From contig JAZGTN010000047.1 in NCBI GenBank assembly GCA_037783415.1, positions 1,922,001-1,986,000 of the forward strand: a stretch of 64,000 bases of DNA, read 5' to 3'. Made by a program: the position numbers and the translations under genes. The notes below the pieces were generated by a model. That model saw nothing but the letters and a program-made list of their open reading frames with translations. It did no database searches and was not told the DNA's origin. Source of the DNA: Leptasterias polaris (Eukaryota; Echinodermata; Asteroidea; Forcipulatida; Asteriidae). Positions 47,983 through 58,208 of the stretch are shown one piece after another (the stretch's first letter is position 1; every line of letters begins with the position of its first letter).

Positions 47983-48261
47983 GTCATCCCACGAGCGAAA
48001 ACGACAGCAGTTACACCCCGCCCATCCTATACTTGTTAAACCTGAACAGTAGAGGGGGTAGTTTGCTAATCAAGTTCTTCTACTTCGAATGTGCTGCATG
48101 CTGAGTGCATGATCGAGCTCAGATCGAGCTCAAGTAAAAACTGAGACAGAAACCGCTTGTTTGTGACCTTTGGGAAAAGCCTTCACAAAACTACCAACTG
48201 TAAGTATAGCCTGAACATCCATTAGAGAAACCATTTGTTTGTGGTATTTGTGGAAAAGCGT
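47983..48261 (+). pseudogene. Duplicated module ending in a zinc-finger relic (uninterrupted copy)
   Basis: Matches 41203-41400 plus 42511-42610 and shows the site without the 1.1 kb transposon (CTTCACAAAACTACCAACTG). From 48140 it is the ACTGAGACAGAAACCGC finger relic, with a small deletion at the linker. Confidence 0.75.
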
Positions 48262-48387
48262 GACTACTTCAAGTATAGGGGTCTTAACATTTTGGGCCAC
48301 CTTAAACGCTATGAGTATGTAGTATGTTTTCAAAATGGTCGTTGATCGATACACTACAGTGACCTACACTGACCTGATGCTGATGTA

Positions 48388-48701
48388 CAGTCGTTTGACC
48401 ATATAGAGCAAGGACCCAGTTCTGGATCACTTTTTGAATTCACGTTGTTTTTTGTGGCAATCTCCTTGATATCTTAAACAAAAATCTTGATCAGTTTACC
48501 TAAACATGATCCCATGTCATAAAACTCACCAAGTATCCACTGACAAAAAAGATTAGTACTTTTGATTTTTTATTGAAGAGGCTTTGTTTTGTGAGAAAAG
48601 TATCGTCACCTGTTTGACCAGCAGTTCAGGATCAGTTGAATCTATTCTGAATCAGTAGCGTGCCCTTTGTTTGCAAACCAATACTCCCATTCATAAAACT
48701 G
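48388..48701 (-). mobile_element. Tc1/mariner-like element, copy 3, truncated and inverted
   Basis: Starts TA|CAGTCGTTTGACC and is the reverse complement of the right part of copy 2 (about 49380-49656), ending at CATTCATAAAACTG. It is about 315 bp and more diverged than copies 1 and 2. Confidence 0.8.
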
Positions 48702-48736
48702 TCTCTCAAGGACACAAAACTTCAGAAGTGTGCTGG

Positions 48737-48737
<1 letters not shown>

Positions 48738-48776
<39 letters not shown>
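48738..48776 (+). repeat. (ATT)13 microsatellite
   Basis: Thirteen perfect ATT units, directly followed by the Tc1-like copy 2, which appears to have inserted at a TA in this repeat; ATT units continue after its right end. Confidence 0.9.
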
Positions 48777-48777
<1 letters not shown>

Positions 48778-48778
<1 letters not shown>

Positions 48779-49656
48779 AGTCGTTTGACCAGTTCCGGAT
48801 CATTGACCAGTTCCGGATCACTTAAACTTTGCAACAACCACATAATTAAATTACTTCTCACATTACCAATTCCTGTTGATACATGTGAAGAATAAGTAAT
48901 AACATCCAATAAACCAACAAACCCAAGATAAGGTGACAAACATCATCGACAAATAAATTATGGTAATTTTTCTGAAGTTTGTCGGCGATAATGATCATTA
49001 TTTACCCCCCAAATTGTTGGTTGAAAAACGCTGTTAAAACTTCTCACCTTTCAAATTTGAATGCCAGGGCGAATAGCATTTATGTAAAATGGTAAGAATG
49101 TGTAAAACATATTTCCCATAAATACTGAGCAGACGTTTTGGTTTTTTATGAGATAAAATTACCGAAATTGTTTGTTGGGAGGCATCGTACCTTTGCCCAG
49201 TTCCGGATCACTCAATATGTTGGTATGTTAAATGGGGGCGCACTCAGTTAGTTAAAATCATACGGCTGTTGTAGAAAGTTTGTCATTTAAGTTGCACTGG
49301 AAGCGTGCATTTTTATATTTCAAGGAATGTAAAACTACATGTAATTCATACAACAGCCGTCGATAACGTTGCATGTATTTTCAGTTTTATGAATGGGATT
49401 GGGAGTATTGGTTTGCAATAGAGGGCGCGCTACTGATTCGGAATAGATTCAACCGATCCGGAACTGGTCAAACGGGTGACGATACTTTTCTCGAAGCCAC
49501 TTTAAAAGTATTACTTTTTTTTTGCCAATGGATACTTGGTGAATGTTATGACATGTGTAGGTAAACTGATCGACTTTTGTTTGTTTGAAATGTTAAAGAG
49601 AATGCAACAAAAACATCGTGAATTCAAAAAGTGATCCGGAACTGGTCAAACGACTG
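48778..49656. mobile_element. Tc1/mariner-like non-autonomous element, copy 2 (intact, 879 bp)
   Basis: Both terminal repeats are complete (CAGTCGTTTGACCAGTTCCG and its inverse), with TA at 48776-48777 and 49657-49658. CAGTTCCGGATCA is repeated at the left end and again internally (49198), possibly as extra transposase sites. No coding frame of note. This copy shows the sequence of the site broken in copy 1. Confidence 0.85.
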
Positions 49657-50406
49657 TATTATTTATTCGGCATACTTCACGAGACAATAAAAATACAAAA
49701 CAGATGAGACAATGATAAAAAAAAAACCCCAAAACAAGGGAACAAGGAATAGAGCCAGCAACACATGCCAGGAAAAAAAAATGTTAACCTAATATAGTAA
49801 TAACTGTGGCCCAAGAGCCTTCGTTTCCAATGCTACTGGCTATACAGAAATATAGAGAATATAACAAAAAATATATAAAATTTTATGTACAGCAATAAAG
49901 GTAGTATTAAACTATATAAAAAATTGCACATATTAAAATATACCAAAAAAACACACATTAAATTATATAAACTAATGAAAATATTAAAATATAAAATATA
50001 AAATAAAAAATAAAATATAAAATATACAAATAAATAACGAAAATAAAATAAGTAAAGGAAATGTAAAGCATGGCATGGACTTGGACTACTCCTAGAACTA
50101 TATGAGGTTCATTCGCTATCGTCTCCATTACCCTCATAGAGTGACATGTACAAAATCCTATTCGAAACTTTTTTCCCTTCACGTTTCTGCACCTACAGTT
50201 AATTTCCCAAACCGGATCACGCCAAAATTAGGCTCTATGTGTTCCTAATATACTCTCATCGAGGTCGGGTTGGGTCCAGAAAATCCACTCCGCAAAACAA
50301 AAGTTGCAAAAAGTGATAAATTCTCACCGTTTTCAGAATCCTCGCCTTCCGTTAACAAAATGGCCGCCGCTGAAATTTTTGAGCTGGTAATGCTGCGTGC
50401 TACGCT
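49657..50406. other. AT-rich sequence, no gene seen
   Basis: Includes a long A/T tract (about 49860-50060, repeated ATATAAAAT words). A 130-codon frame at 50270-50662, with a fair Kozak at AAAATGGCCGCC (50360), has no known motif and runs across the hairpin below. Confidence 0.45.
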
Positions 50407-50503
50407 GGTAACAAACCCAACGGTTCACGTATACAATCATAGGCGCAATGCTGGTCCACAACAACCAATGTTCTGTATACGTGAATCGTTGATAATCGTT
50501 ACC
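50407..50503. repeat. 97-bp inverted repeat (hairpin or tiny MITE)
   Basis: AACGGTTCACGTATACA (50419-50435) pairs with TGTATACGTGAATCGTT (50474-50490). An outer GGTAAC/GTTACC pair closes it. The loop is 38 bases. Confidence 0.6.
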
Positions 50504-50761
50504 ATCGTATCGGGTGTGGTTTCCCGAAGAGACTGTAGGATTGGGGTTATGTGTTCATTTCTCTTACAGCGACAAATAATCTGGCTGCGGCATTTTGAAG
50601 GCGCTGGAGCCGTTTTATATCATTGTTCGGTAGAGAAGGCTGTTGCAGCCATCAATTCTTGATGTAATGAATGCATGCACTAATTTTTCAGTTGAGGGTT
50701 TGTCCAGATAGCTTCCTAATCTATTTGGTTCGGCACGACTCTAGAGCGCCTGTCTGAACCG

Positions 50762-51131
50762 GGTGTTACTGATCTTCCTTACGTCGATCGTCTGAAAGAG
50801 GTAAATTTACCAACCCTGGCATATAGGAGGTTACGAGGTGACATGATCCAAGTCTTCAAAATCATGAATGGACTTAATGACATGGACAAAGATGTCTTAT
50901 TTGAGATGAAAGTCACCAACCTAGACCTACGAGGGCATAGGCAGAGGATTCAGAAACCAAGAGCACGACTGGATATACAGTAAGGAAAGGAAGCTTCACA
51001 CACACAGAGTCGTTGACAGCTGGAACCTACTACCTAGCTCAGTTGTAGAAGCACCAACAGTCAACAGCTTCAAATCAAAGTTTGACGGTTACTACGCCAA
51101 GAAATGCAACAAGTTCACATACGGCATGTAG
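50762..51131 (+). pseudogene. LINE reverse-transcriptase C-terminal relic
   Basis: Reads GVTDLPYVDRLKEVNLPTLA, YRRLRGDMIQVFKIMNG and RGHRQRIQKPRARLDI up to a TAA at 50991. In another frame it continues HRVVDSWNLLPSSVVEAPTV, NSFKSKFDGYY, to TAG at 51129. This is the typical tail of Jockey/CR1-group reverse transcriptases, but from a different family than 30553-31031. The catalytic domain is absent and at least one frameshift is present. Confidence 0.85.
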
Positions 51132-51504
51132 AGGGTATTCAGCAGTCTGTTTGTTTTTTCTGCAGTGCTATCGCCTTTAACTCAAGCCTTTCTACAGTAC
51201 AACATTTGCCAAATATAATTAGGTATTGTGCAGGGGTATTTTGATATGTCTAGGGTGGGCATTAAAAGGCTTTTTAGTCTTATTTTGGAGCCCGACAACA
51301 CAGGTGAATACAGTCTTACAACTCGATGGACGGGTCAGACAGCTCGTCCGGTCAGACAATTCGACAGCTATTTCGTTCTTAACTGTAAGTGTAAGACGAG
51401 TCGACTTTTGATCAGACAACTCGACGAATGGAGTTCAAATTCTTGTGGCAGGAGGATTTGTGTGACACTGCTCCGGCGGGCGGCGCACTGCAGCTGACCG
51501 CACG
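51132..51504. other. No gene seen; repeated GACAACTCGAC-like words
   Basis: About 51300-51425 contains several imperfect copies of AGACAACTCGAC and GGTCAGACAATTCGAC. Inverted counterparts occur at about 52228-52315. They could be subterminal repeats of one element spanning both, but no TIR or TSD was found. Confidence 0.35.
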
Positions 51505-51668
51505 TCCGCCCGGCATAAATGCAATTTTTTTTTTTCACTGCAGCATACTTCGTCAATGCACTCACCATGCTCACAGTCAACAGTTGGGATAGGCTGTTCT
51601 TGCTATCCCTTAACTGTTGACTCCATAGCCAGTGTGTGCTGCAGAAAAAAAAATTGCGCCCGGTCCGG
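51505..51668. mobile_element. Foldback/palindromic element, ~160 bp
   Basis: The arms pair from CCGCCCGGCATAAATGCAATT through CTGCAGCATAC, ACAGTCAACAGTT and GGGATAG on the left with their inverses on the right (CTATCCC, AACTGTTGACT, GTGTGCTGCAG, poly-A, ATTGCGCCCGG). The tip of the hairpin is near 51596. It resembles a hairpin MITE. Confidence 0.65.
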
Positions 51669-52369
51669 TGGGGGACAAACAACTATGACCAGATGTCTGG
51701 ACACAGGCGCCCCCCTGGCGGGGGTGGGGGACAAACGCAAAGAAGATGGCTCTGTTTTTGCCTCCACGGCAGCTTATAATAATAGGCCTATATAAAACTG
51801 AAAGGGAAGATAATGACAAAATGAGAATGTTGAAAGAAAGGGGACTTCTGTAGGAAAACAGTGCAAACGGAAACTAAAGTGTTTTTTTTGCTAGAAATGC
51901 CCCTCTAAAATTTTACCTATAGTTTTGGCGACATGACAGGGCCACTGGCAGCTGGAGGCAGGATGTTATGTCTCCCGGAAATTGGGCAAAGCATGGCTCG
52001 AATAATATGTTTAGTTTAATTCCAATCGATTGGCAGACCAATTTAATTTGATATGGACGTTTGTTTAAAGAATGTGTATTTCAAATGTATACATTATAAC
52101 TCTTTGTTATCCAGTATTTTTCTTTGTGTGCTGTTTTGGTCAATGGCCAATGATTAACCAATGGCAAGTTGAACCGAAACAGTTTTGTTTCGACCGCGAA
52201 AAACGCATCCCATTCACCCATTGCCTTCACCCGTCGACTTGTCTTGGCACTCCGTCGAGTTAACTCACTGGCGACTTGTAAAGCTGTCGAGTTGTCGAAC
52301 GGACAAGTTGTCTGAACACCCTTTTTACATACTCTTGTCTTGCTGCTTTAGTGTAAGAGTAGACTATGG
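51669..52369. other. No gene seen
   Basis: Unique sequence with GTCGAG/CTCGAC words near 52228-52315 as noted for the block at 51132-51504. No frame with motif support. Confidence 0.35.
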
Positions 52370-52830
52370 TAGTATTATCAGCATACCCACACTGGAGCAT
52401 GGATAGAAAGTAATCACATGCCAATCCTTTGTAAAACTTTTGTTTTTTGTTTTAATGAGTGGCAACTTATCAAACCATTGAGTGATTACAGGTGTTTGAC
52501 ATTTGCCCCAAGGGGTTGAGTGGTAATTCCATTTCAGTCCACATCAGAAAACAGACACAGGATAAAAACAGTTTTATTTGTGACATTTGTGGTAAGAAAG
52601 CATAAAGGAAAAGAAGCTTTACAACTGCATGGGAAAATCTGCACAGAGAGAGATCTCAATTTGTTTGTGATACTTGCGGATACTTTGCTCTCACTAAATG
52701 GAAAGAATTTCAAATCAGCAAATGAGTAAATCCACTCTGAAGAGAGATCAATTTTCTTGTGATACTTGTGGATACTAAACTTTCACTAAATGGAAAGAAT
52801 TTCAAACCAGCATAAATAAATCCACACTGG
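52370..52830 (+). pseudogene. Finger relics upstream of ZNF gene 5
   Basis: 52376-52440 is the common tail relic. 52526-52650 is the CAG-bordered finger scrap (FVTFVVRKHKG in one frame, ICDICG in another). Two further AAATCCACAC-type scraps follow at about 52728 and 52818. The order is the same as before ZNF genes 2 and 4. Confidence 0.65.
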
Positions 52831-53089
52831 GGATGTGGCATTCATCTTCATAGGAAAGTACAATGTATACTCCAAAAGAGTTGGTCTAAATGAGCATGAA
52901 CATACCCACACTAGAGAACAAAGCATTTGTAAATTTGGATGATTCAGGAATGACATTTTGTGGCATTTGTGAAATTCCTACATTTGGTTCAGGTTGATGC
53001 CTCGGTTCCCAAGAGTAATGTGGTAATTTAATATGTAATTATCATTAACGATTTAGAACAATTTGCAAATGGCATTAATTTAAAATCAA

Positions 53090-53105
53090 CTTTTATTTTT
53101 TACAG
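53090..53105 (+). other. Splice acceptor of ZNF gene 5
   Basis: CTTTTATTTTTTACAG, then ATATGAATTC; the strongest polypyrimidine tract of the three paralogs. Confidence 0.75.
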
Positions 53106-53107
53106 AT

Positions 53108-55123
53108 ATGAATTCTCAAGAGAAGATGCTAATTTGTGACTTAGGTGGAGCAACCTGCTCAAAAAAAGGCAACCTGGAAAAACAGCAAGAACCGGACACT
53201 TCAAAGTCTCTGACAGTACATCGGAGCGTCAACGCTGGAGTAAAACTGTTTGTTTGTGACCTTTGTGGGAAAATCTACTCATGTAAACAGTCACTGAAAT
53301 ACCATCAGAAGCTCCATACAGGAGAGAAACCGTTTGTTTGTGACATTTGTGGTAAAGCCTTTTTACAAAAAATTAACCTTACCTATCATCAGCGTGTCCA
53401 CACTGGAGAAAAACCATTTGTTTGTGACGTTTGTGAAAAAGCATTTTCTCGAAAAAGCCATTTAAGTTCTCACCAGAGAATCCACACTGGAGATAAACCA
53501 TTTGTTTGTGACCTTTGTGGAAAAGCCTTTTCGTTTAAACAGTCACTGAAAAACCATCAGAAGCTCCATACCGGGGAGAAACCGTTTGTTTGTGACCTTT
53601 GTGGAAAAGCCTTTGTGCGTAAACATCAACTGGAAAACCATCTGCGGTTCCATAGCGGAGAGAAACAGTTTGTTTGTGACATTTGTGGTAAAGCCTTTTT
53701 ACAAAAACAATACCTTACCACTCATCAGCGTGTCCACACTGGAGAAAACCCATTTGTTTGTGACCTTTGTGGAAAAGGTTTTTCTCAAAAAAGCACTTTA
53801 AGTACTCACCAGAGAATCCACACTGGAGAGAAACCATTTGTTTGTGACCTTTGTGGAAAAGCCTTTTCGCACAAACATCACCTGGAAAACCATCTGCTGT
53901 TCCATAGCGGAGAGAAACCGTTTGTTTGTGACCTTTGTGGAAAAGCCTTTGCGCGTAAACATCGCCTGGCAAACCATAAGCGTTTCCACACAGGAGAGAA
54001 ACCATTTGTTTGTGACCTTTGTGGGAAAATCTACGCATGTAAACAGTCACTGAAGTACCATCAGAAGTTCCATAGCGAAGAGAAACTGTTTGTTTGTGAC
54101 CTTTGTGGTAAAGCCTTTTTACAAAAACATTACCTTACCACTCATCAGCTTGTCCACACTGGAGAAAACCCATTTGTTTGTGACCTTTGTGGAAAAGGTT
54201 TTTCTCAAAAAAGCACTTTAAGTACTCACCAGAGAATCCACACTGGAGAGAAACCATTTGTTTGTGACCTTTGTGGAAAAGCCTTTTCGCGTAAACATCA
54301 CCTGGAATACCATCTGCTGTTCCATAGCGGAGAGAAACCGTTTGTTTGTGACATTTGTGGAAAAACTTTTTCAAGAAAAGCTGTTCTTACCATGCATCAG
54401 CGTGTCCACACTGGAGAAAAACCATTTGTTTGTGCTGTTTGTGAAAAAGCATTTTCTCGAAAAGACGCTTTAAGTACTCACCAGAGAATCCACACTGGAC
54501 ATGCTGGAGAGAAACAATTTTTTTGTGATATTTGTGGAAAATCTTTTTCACTTAAAGGCACCCTTGCCGGCCACCTGAGAATCCACACTGGAGAAAAACC
54601 ATTTGTTTGTGACATTTGTGGAAAAGCCTTTTTGCAAAGCTATTGCCTGACAAACCATAAGCGTGTTCACTCTGGAGAAAAACCATTTGTTTGTGACATT
54701 TGTGGAAAATCTTTTTCGCAAAAACTTGGCCTGACTACCCATCAGCGTGTTCACTCTGGAGAAAAACCATTTGTTTGTAACATTTGTGGAAAAGCTTTTT
54801 CGCATAAACTTCGCCTGACTACCCATCAGCGTGTTCACACTGGAGAGAAACCATTTGTTTGTAACATTTGTGGAAAAGCGTTTTCAGAAAGACGTTCCCT
54901 GACTGTCCATAACCGTGTCCACACTGGAGAAAAACCATTTGTTTGTGATATTTGTGGAAAAGCTTTCTCACATAAACGTACATTGACAGCCCACCATTGT
55001 GTCCATATCAGAATGAAAGCATTTGTCTGTGATGTTTGTGGGAAAGCCTTTACACAAAAACTAAACTTGACCAAACATCAGCGTGTCCACACTAAAGAAA
55101 CCATTTGTTTAATACATTTGTAG
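53108..55123 (+). CDS. C2H2 zinc-finger protein, 22 fingers (ZNF gene 5)
   Basis: A 671-residue frame, the longest gene of the cluster. The MNSQEK leader (1-49) is followed by 22 fingers. Contact residues (-1,2,3,6) are CQSY, QINY, RSHS, FQSN, RHQN, QQYT, QSTT, HHHN, RHRN, CQSY, QHYT, QSTT, RHHY, RAVM, RDAT, LGTG, QYCN, QLGT, HLRT, ERSV, HRTA and QLNK. Fingers 6-8 and 11-13 are a duplicated block 420 bp (five units) apart, and fingers 1 and 10 share the unusual [11 protein letters not shown] helix, so the array is a mosaic. A 9-bp insert (TGHAGEK linker) precedes finger 16. After finger 22 a small deletion in the linker shifts the frame ([10 protein letters not shown], stop). No effector domain. 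Inferred role: nuclear DNA-binding repressor or activator with a long target. Confidence 0.88.
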   Translation: MNSQEKMLICDLGGATCSKKGNLEKQQEPDTSKSLTVHRSVNAGVKLFVCDLCGKIYSCKQSLKYHQKLHTGEKPFVCDICGKAFLQKINLTYHQRVHTGEKPFVCDVCEKAFSRKSHLSSHQRIHTGDKPFVCDLCGKAFSFKQSLKNHQKLHTGEKPFVCDLCGKAFVRKHQLENHLRFHSGEKQFVCDICGKAFLQKQYLTTHQRVHTGENPFVCDLCGKGFSQKSTLSTHQRIHTGEKPFVCDLCGKAFSHKHHLENHLLFHSGEKPFVCDLCGKAFARKHRLANHKRFHTGEKPFVCDLCGKIYACKQSLKYHQKFHSEEKLFVCDLCGKAFLQKHYLTTHQLVHTGENPFVCDLCGKGFSQKSTLSTHQRIHTGEKPFVCDLCGKAFSRKHHLEYHLLFHSGEKPFVCDICGKTFSRKAVLTMHQRVHTGEKPFVCAVCEKAFSRKDALSTHQRIHTGHAGEKQFFCDICGKSFSLKGTLAGHLRIHTGEKPFVCDICGKAFLQSYCLTNHKRVHSGEKPFVCDICGKSFSQKLGLTTHQRVHSGEKPFVCNICGKAFSHKLRLTTHQRVHTGEKPFVCNICGKAFSERRSLTVHNRVHTGEKPFVCDICGKAFSHKRTLTAHHCVHIRMKAFVCDVCGKAFTQKLNLTKHQRVHTKETICLIHL

Positions 55124-55612
55124 AAAAACCCTTTCAGAAAAACCTGAACAACCATTGGGGTGTCCACCCTGAAGAAAGATCATTTGTTTGTGACATTTTT
55201 GAGAAATCCCTTTTGCGGAAAAGTCACCTGACTACCCAGTGAGGCCACACTGGAGAGAAACCATTTGTTCATGATTTTTATTGAAAAGTTGTTTTTACAA
55301 AAATTCTGATGGAGAAAAACTGTTTACAAATTATGTTTGCAGCATAAGTAGAAAAGGCTTTACATTATAAACATACCTTGACATATCATCAGCGTACCCA
55401 CACTTGGGAGAAACTAATCACATGCAAATTTTGTACTTTTAATGAGTTTTAATGTTGTTTTAATGAGTGGCATCCTATCAAACCATTAAGTGATTACAGG
55501 TGTTTGAGATTTGCCCCAAGGGGTTGAGTGGTAATTATATTTCAGTCAACATCAAAAAATACACAGAGGATAAAAACAGTTTGTGACATTTGTAGTAGAA
55601 AGCATAGAGGAA
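55124..55612 (+). pseudogene. Decayed fingers after ZNF gene 5 and start of a fourth, lost module
   Basis: 55124-55310 are broken fingers. 55338-55425 is the common tail relic. 55495-55612 repeats the GATTACAGGTGTTTGAGATT stretch and the CAG-bordered finger scrap that elsewhere precede a ZNF exon. Similarity ends at the poly-G run at 55618, and no exon follows, so the duplication here is truncated. Confidence 0.7.
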
Positions 55613-56160
55613 CAGTAGGGGGGGGGGGGCGATGGGACAGTGCATTTACCAAACTATTTCTTGCAAACCCCCTTTCTGCAAAAATAGTTTCGTCCATATG
55701 TAGTCTGTCTCTGGCACGCTGGAGGTCGCCCTTTTACTGTTTTCTTTTTCTATTATTAGTGTGAATATTTACCAGCACGTCGTCAACTTATCATACAACA
55801 GGGTGCGGGTCATCATTTGTCCATGGGTATTAATTTTGAAAGACATCAAGATGTCTTTACAACAGCACTTGTCCCATTTTGTGAGCACAATATCAGATAT
55901 GATATTACTGTCGGCTGACCGAATGCAGAAATATTTTATATCTGGATATTTTTTGTTATTTGTCCCGTTTACAACCCCAGTTGTTATTTTATTGGGGTAA
56001 AATGAGCCAATTTGTCAACAACTTAATATCAACAACCTATCACGGTAGGGGTAAAATGGGATTGGGACGCATTTAATTGTTTGAAACAAAACTGTAAACA
56101 GATTTGTTTTTTAAAATGCTCAAAGGTGTAAATTATTGTTGAATAATATAATTTTGTTTA
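55613..56160. other. No gene seen
   Basis: Starts with a poly-G run. Small frames of 78-79 codons overlap end to start but have no motif. A (TACTACTA)-like spot and AT-rich sequence follow. Confidence 0.4.
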
Positions 56161-56510
56161 AAGGGTGTTTTACAACATTGGTAATTGCCAAAGACCTGTA
56201 TCCAAACTTGATGTGACCCAACATGTACATGAAATAACAAACCTGTGAAAGTTTATTAAGCTAAATCGGTCTTAGGAGTCATGAGAAAACAGTGAAAAAC
56301 CCCCTTATGTGTTTTAACTTCTTTTCAAAAATCAGAATTTATCCTGCAGGATAAATACTGTTATTTTACTCATTTCCTAAAAACTATGGCATTTCAAGCA
56401 AAACTATTTCAAGGGAAGTTTTCCACCATGACCATCTTTATACCTTGTAAGTTATGTGAAAATCTGTGAACATTTATATTTTCATTCTTACCAATGTTGT
56501 ACACACCCTT
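56161..56510. mobile_element. Echinoderm-type MITE, copy 2 (350 bp)
   Basis: The ends are AAGGGTGTTTTACAACATTG and the inverse of AAGGGTGTGTACAACATTGG, flanked by TA (56159-56160 and 56511-56512). The interior word AAATAACAAACCTGTGAAAG is shared (inverted) with the MITE at 40779-41161. Confidence 0.8.
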
Positions 56511-58208
56511 TAAAACAGGTTTTTGTAAACCTAGTTTTCACACTATAAAAACTCCCGACAGTTATATTGTAGTAGTATTACTACTAGTAATGGTCATGCA
56601 ATTTTTTTCATTTGCCCCAATTTGACCCGCATTAATTTCCAATATCCCACTTAAATATTTCTTTCACCCGTCATTACAGTGCATGCATCCCATCGTGAAA
56701 AGGGGGGGGGGGGGCAGGAAAAGTAAAGTTTTAGTATCTAAAAACCCTTGAAATTTCATTAAAATGTTACAATCTAACCTTCAGTAGTAGAAAGCCCACA
56801 TGACAGATTAGGGTTAAATTAAATTTTTATTATCTAAAAACTAACTATCTGTCCCATCTTACCCCAGTATTTAAACAAAAAACGTGGCAAATGTTCAAAA
56901 TTATTATGGTTTACGGGCCGGGGGAATTCCATGTCAACTCAACACTCGCACATGGATTGTAAGTTGGAACAATATTTGGTGTTGACTTACAAAAAAATTT
57001 AACTTTTCGGAGCTTGTGGTTAGTCTTTGATATATAAAGACAAATCTCAAAACTTATAAAAGTATACATGGAGAACCTAAAAACAAAATTTTCATTGTTT
57101 TAAAGGTCTTTAAATGGTCTCCATTTCATAAAATTAAACCAAAGTAAAAGCATGAAGCACAAAGAAAACCTTTATGCTTAAAATTTTACATTTTTAAATG
57201 GTTTTGATATACAAAGCAACATTGTAATTATTGTGATGGATTCTTTAAAAGTTTCTTGTGTTTTTCTTTTCCTGATGTCTATGAGAAAACGCATTGTCAG
57301 CGAATGCTCCTACAGAATTTGTAATAACAACAAAAATAAAACATAAAACTAGGCTATACTTTAAAAGAATGCAAACAAATAAATCAGTCAGTGAGTGAAA
57401 AGTTCAGTTCAGTTCAGTTTATTTTTTCAGAGTATCTGTATCATATAGACAATCAGAATGGGAAATTAAAAGATGTAGATAATTTAGACATGACATGGCA
57501 CCAACAGAAAAGTCAATGCAAGACCAGAAGACTTAACAAAACAAAACTTGACAAGGAAGGACAAAAGGAGACAAGGACAAGGCAAGAACAAAGCACAAGT
57601 TGACAATAATAAAATCATGTAATAAAACTATCTCATCATGGAAAAACATCCACCTTCAAAGGGACAACACATTCTGCAAAATTACTTCAGGGATGATATT
57701 ATACAGTAATTCTTTACAGTACCTCACTTTTAACAACCTGACAAATCTCAAAGCAACACATGAAATCAAGTCTTATAAAATAATGTCCCTTTGATACAAT
57801 TATCATACTTAGTGGAGGTGTAACCCCCCAAAAATGGATCACTTGAATAAAGTAAATCAAACTTAACACTGGGGAAACAAATAAGAAACCACTAAAAACA
57901 ACAGTGCCAAAGTAAGTCATAGATTAAAATCAAAATGGCTTTAAAACCTGTGTAAATGAAACAAAAAGAAATACAATTAATCAAAATACAGTTTTCAATC
58001 ACATTTAAGAAGAAAAACATAGTCTTAAAAAATCGAATCCAAACAAGTTCATAACAAAAGATATTTCCAAATCAGATTTCCAAAAATACAACTTTAGGAA
58101 TGAAAATCCAAAGAAAGTAATGAGTATTAGGCCTATGATTGTCAAAATAAATAACAATACAAAGTTTAAGCTTACCGAGTATGAATTTATTGACGCAGGC
58201 AAAACATA
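56511..58208. other. AT-rich sequence, no gene seen
   Basis: Includes a poly-G run at about 56702-56714 and an (AGTTC)n stretch at 57401-57420. The latter, with the A-rich DNA after it, looks like the 3' end of a minus-strand retroelement, but no coding remnant was found. Confidence 0.4.

Noticed and set aside
50270..50662. A 130-codon frame with an AAAATGGCCGCC start
   Set aside because: It reads through a hairpin repeat, has no known motif, and has no splice or homology support. Kept only as a note.
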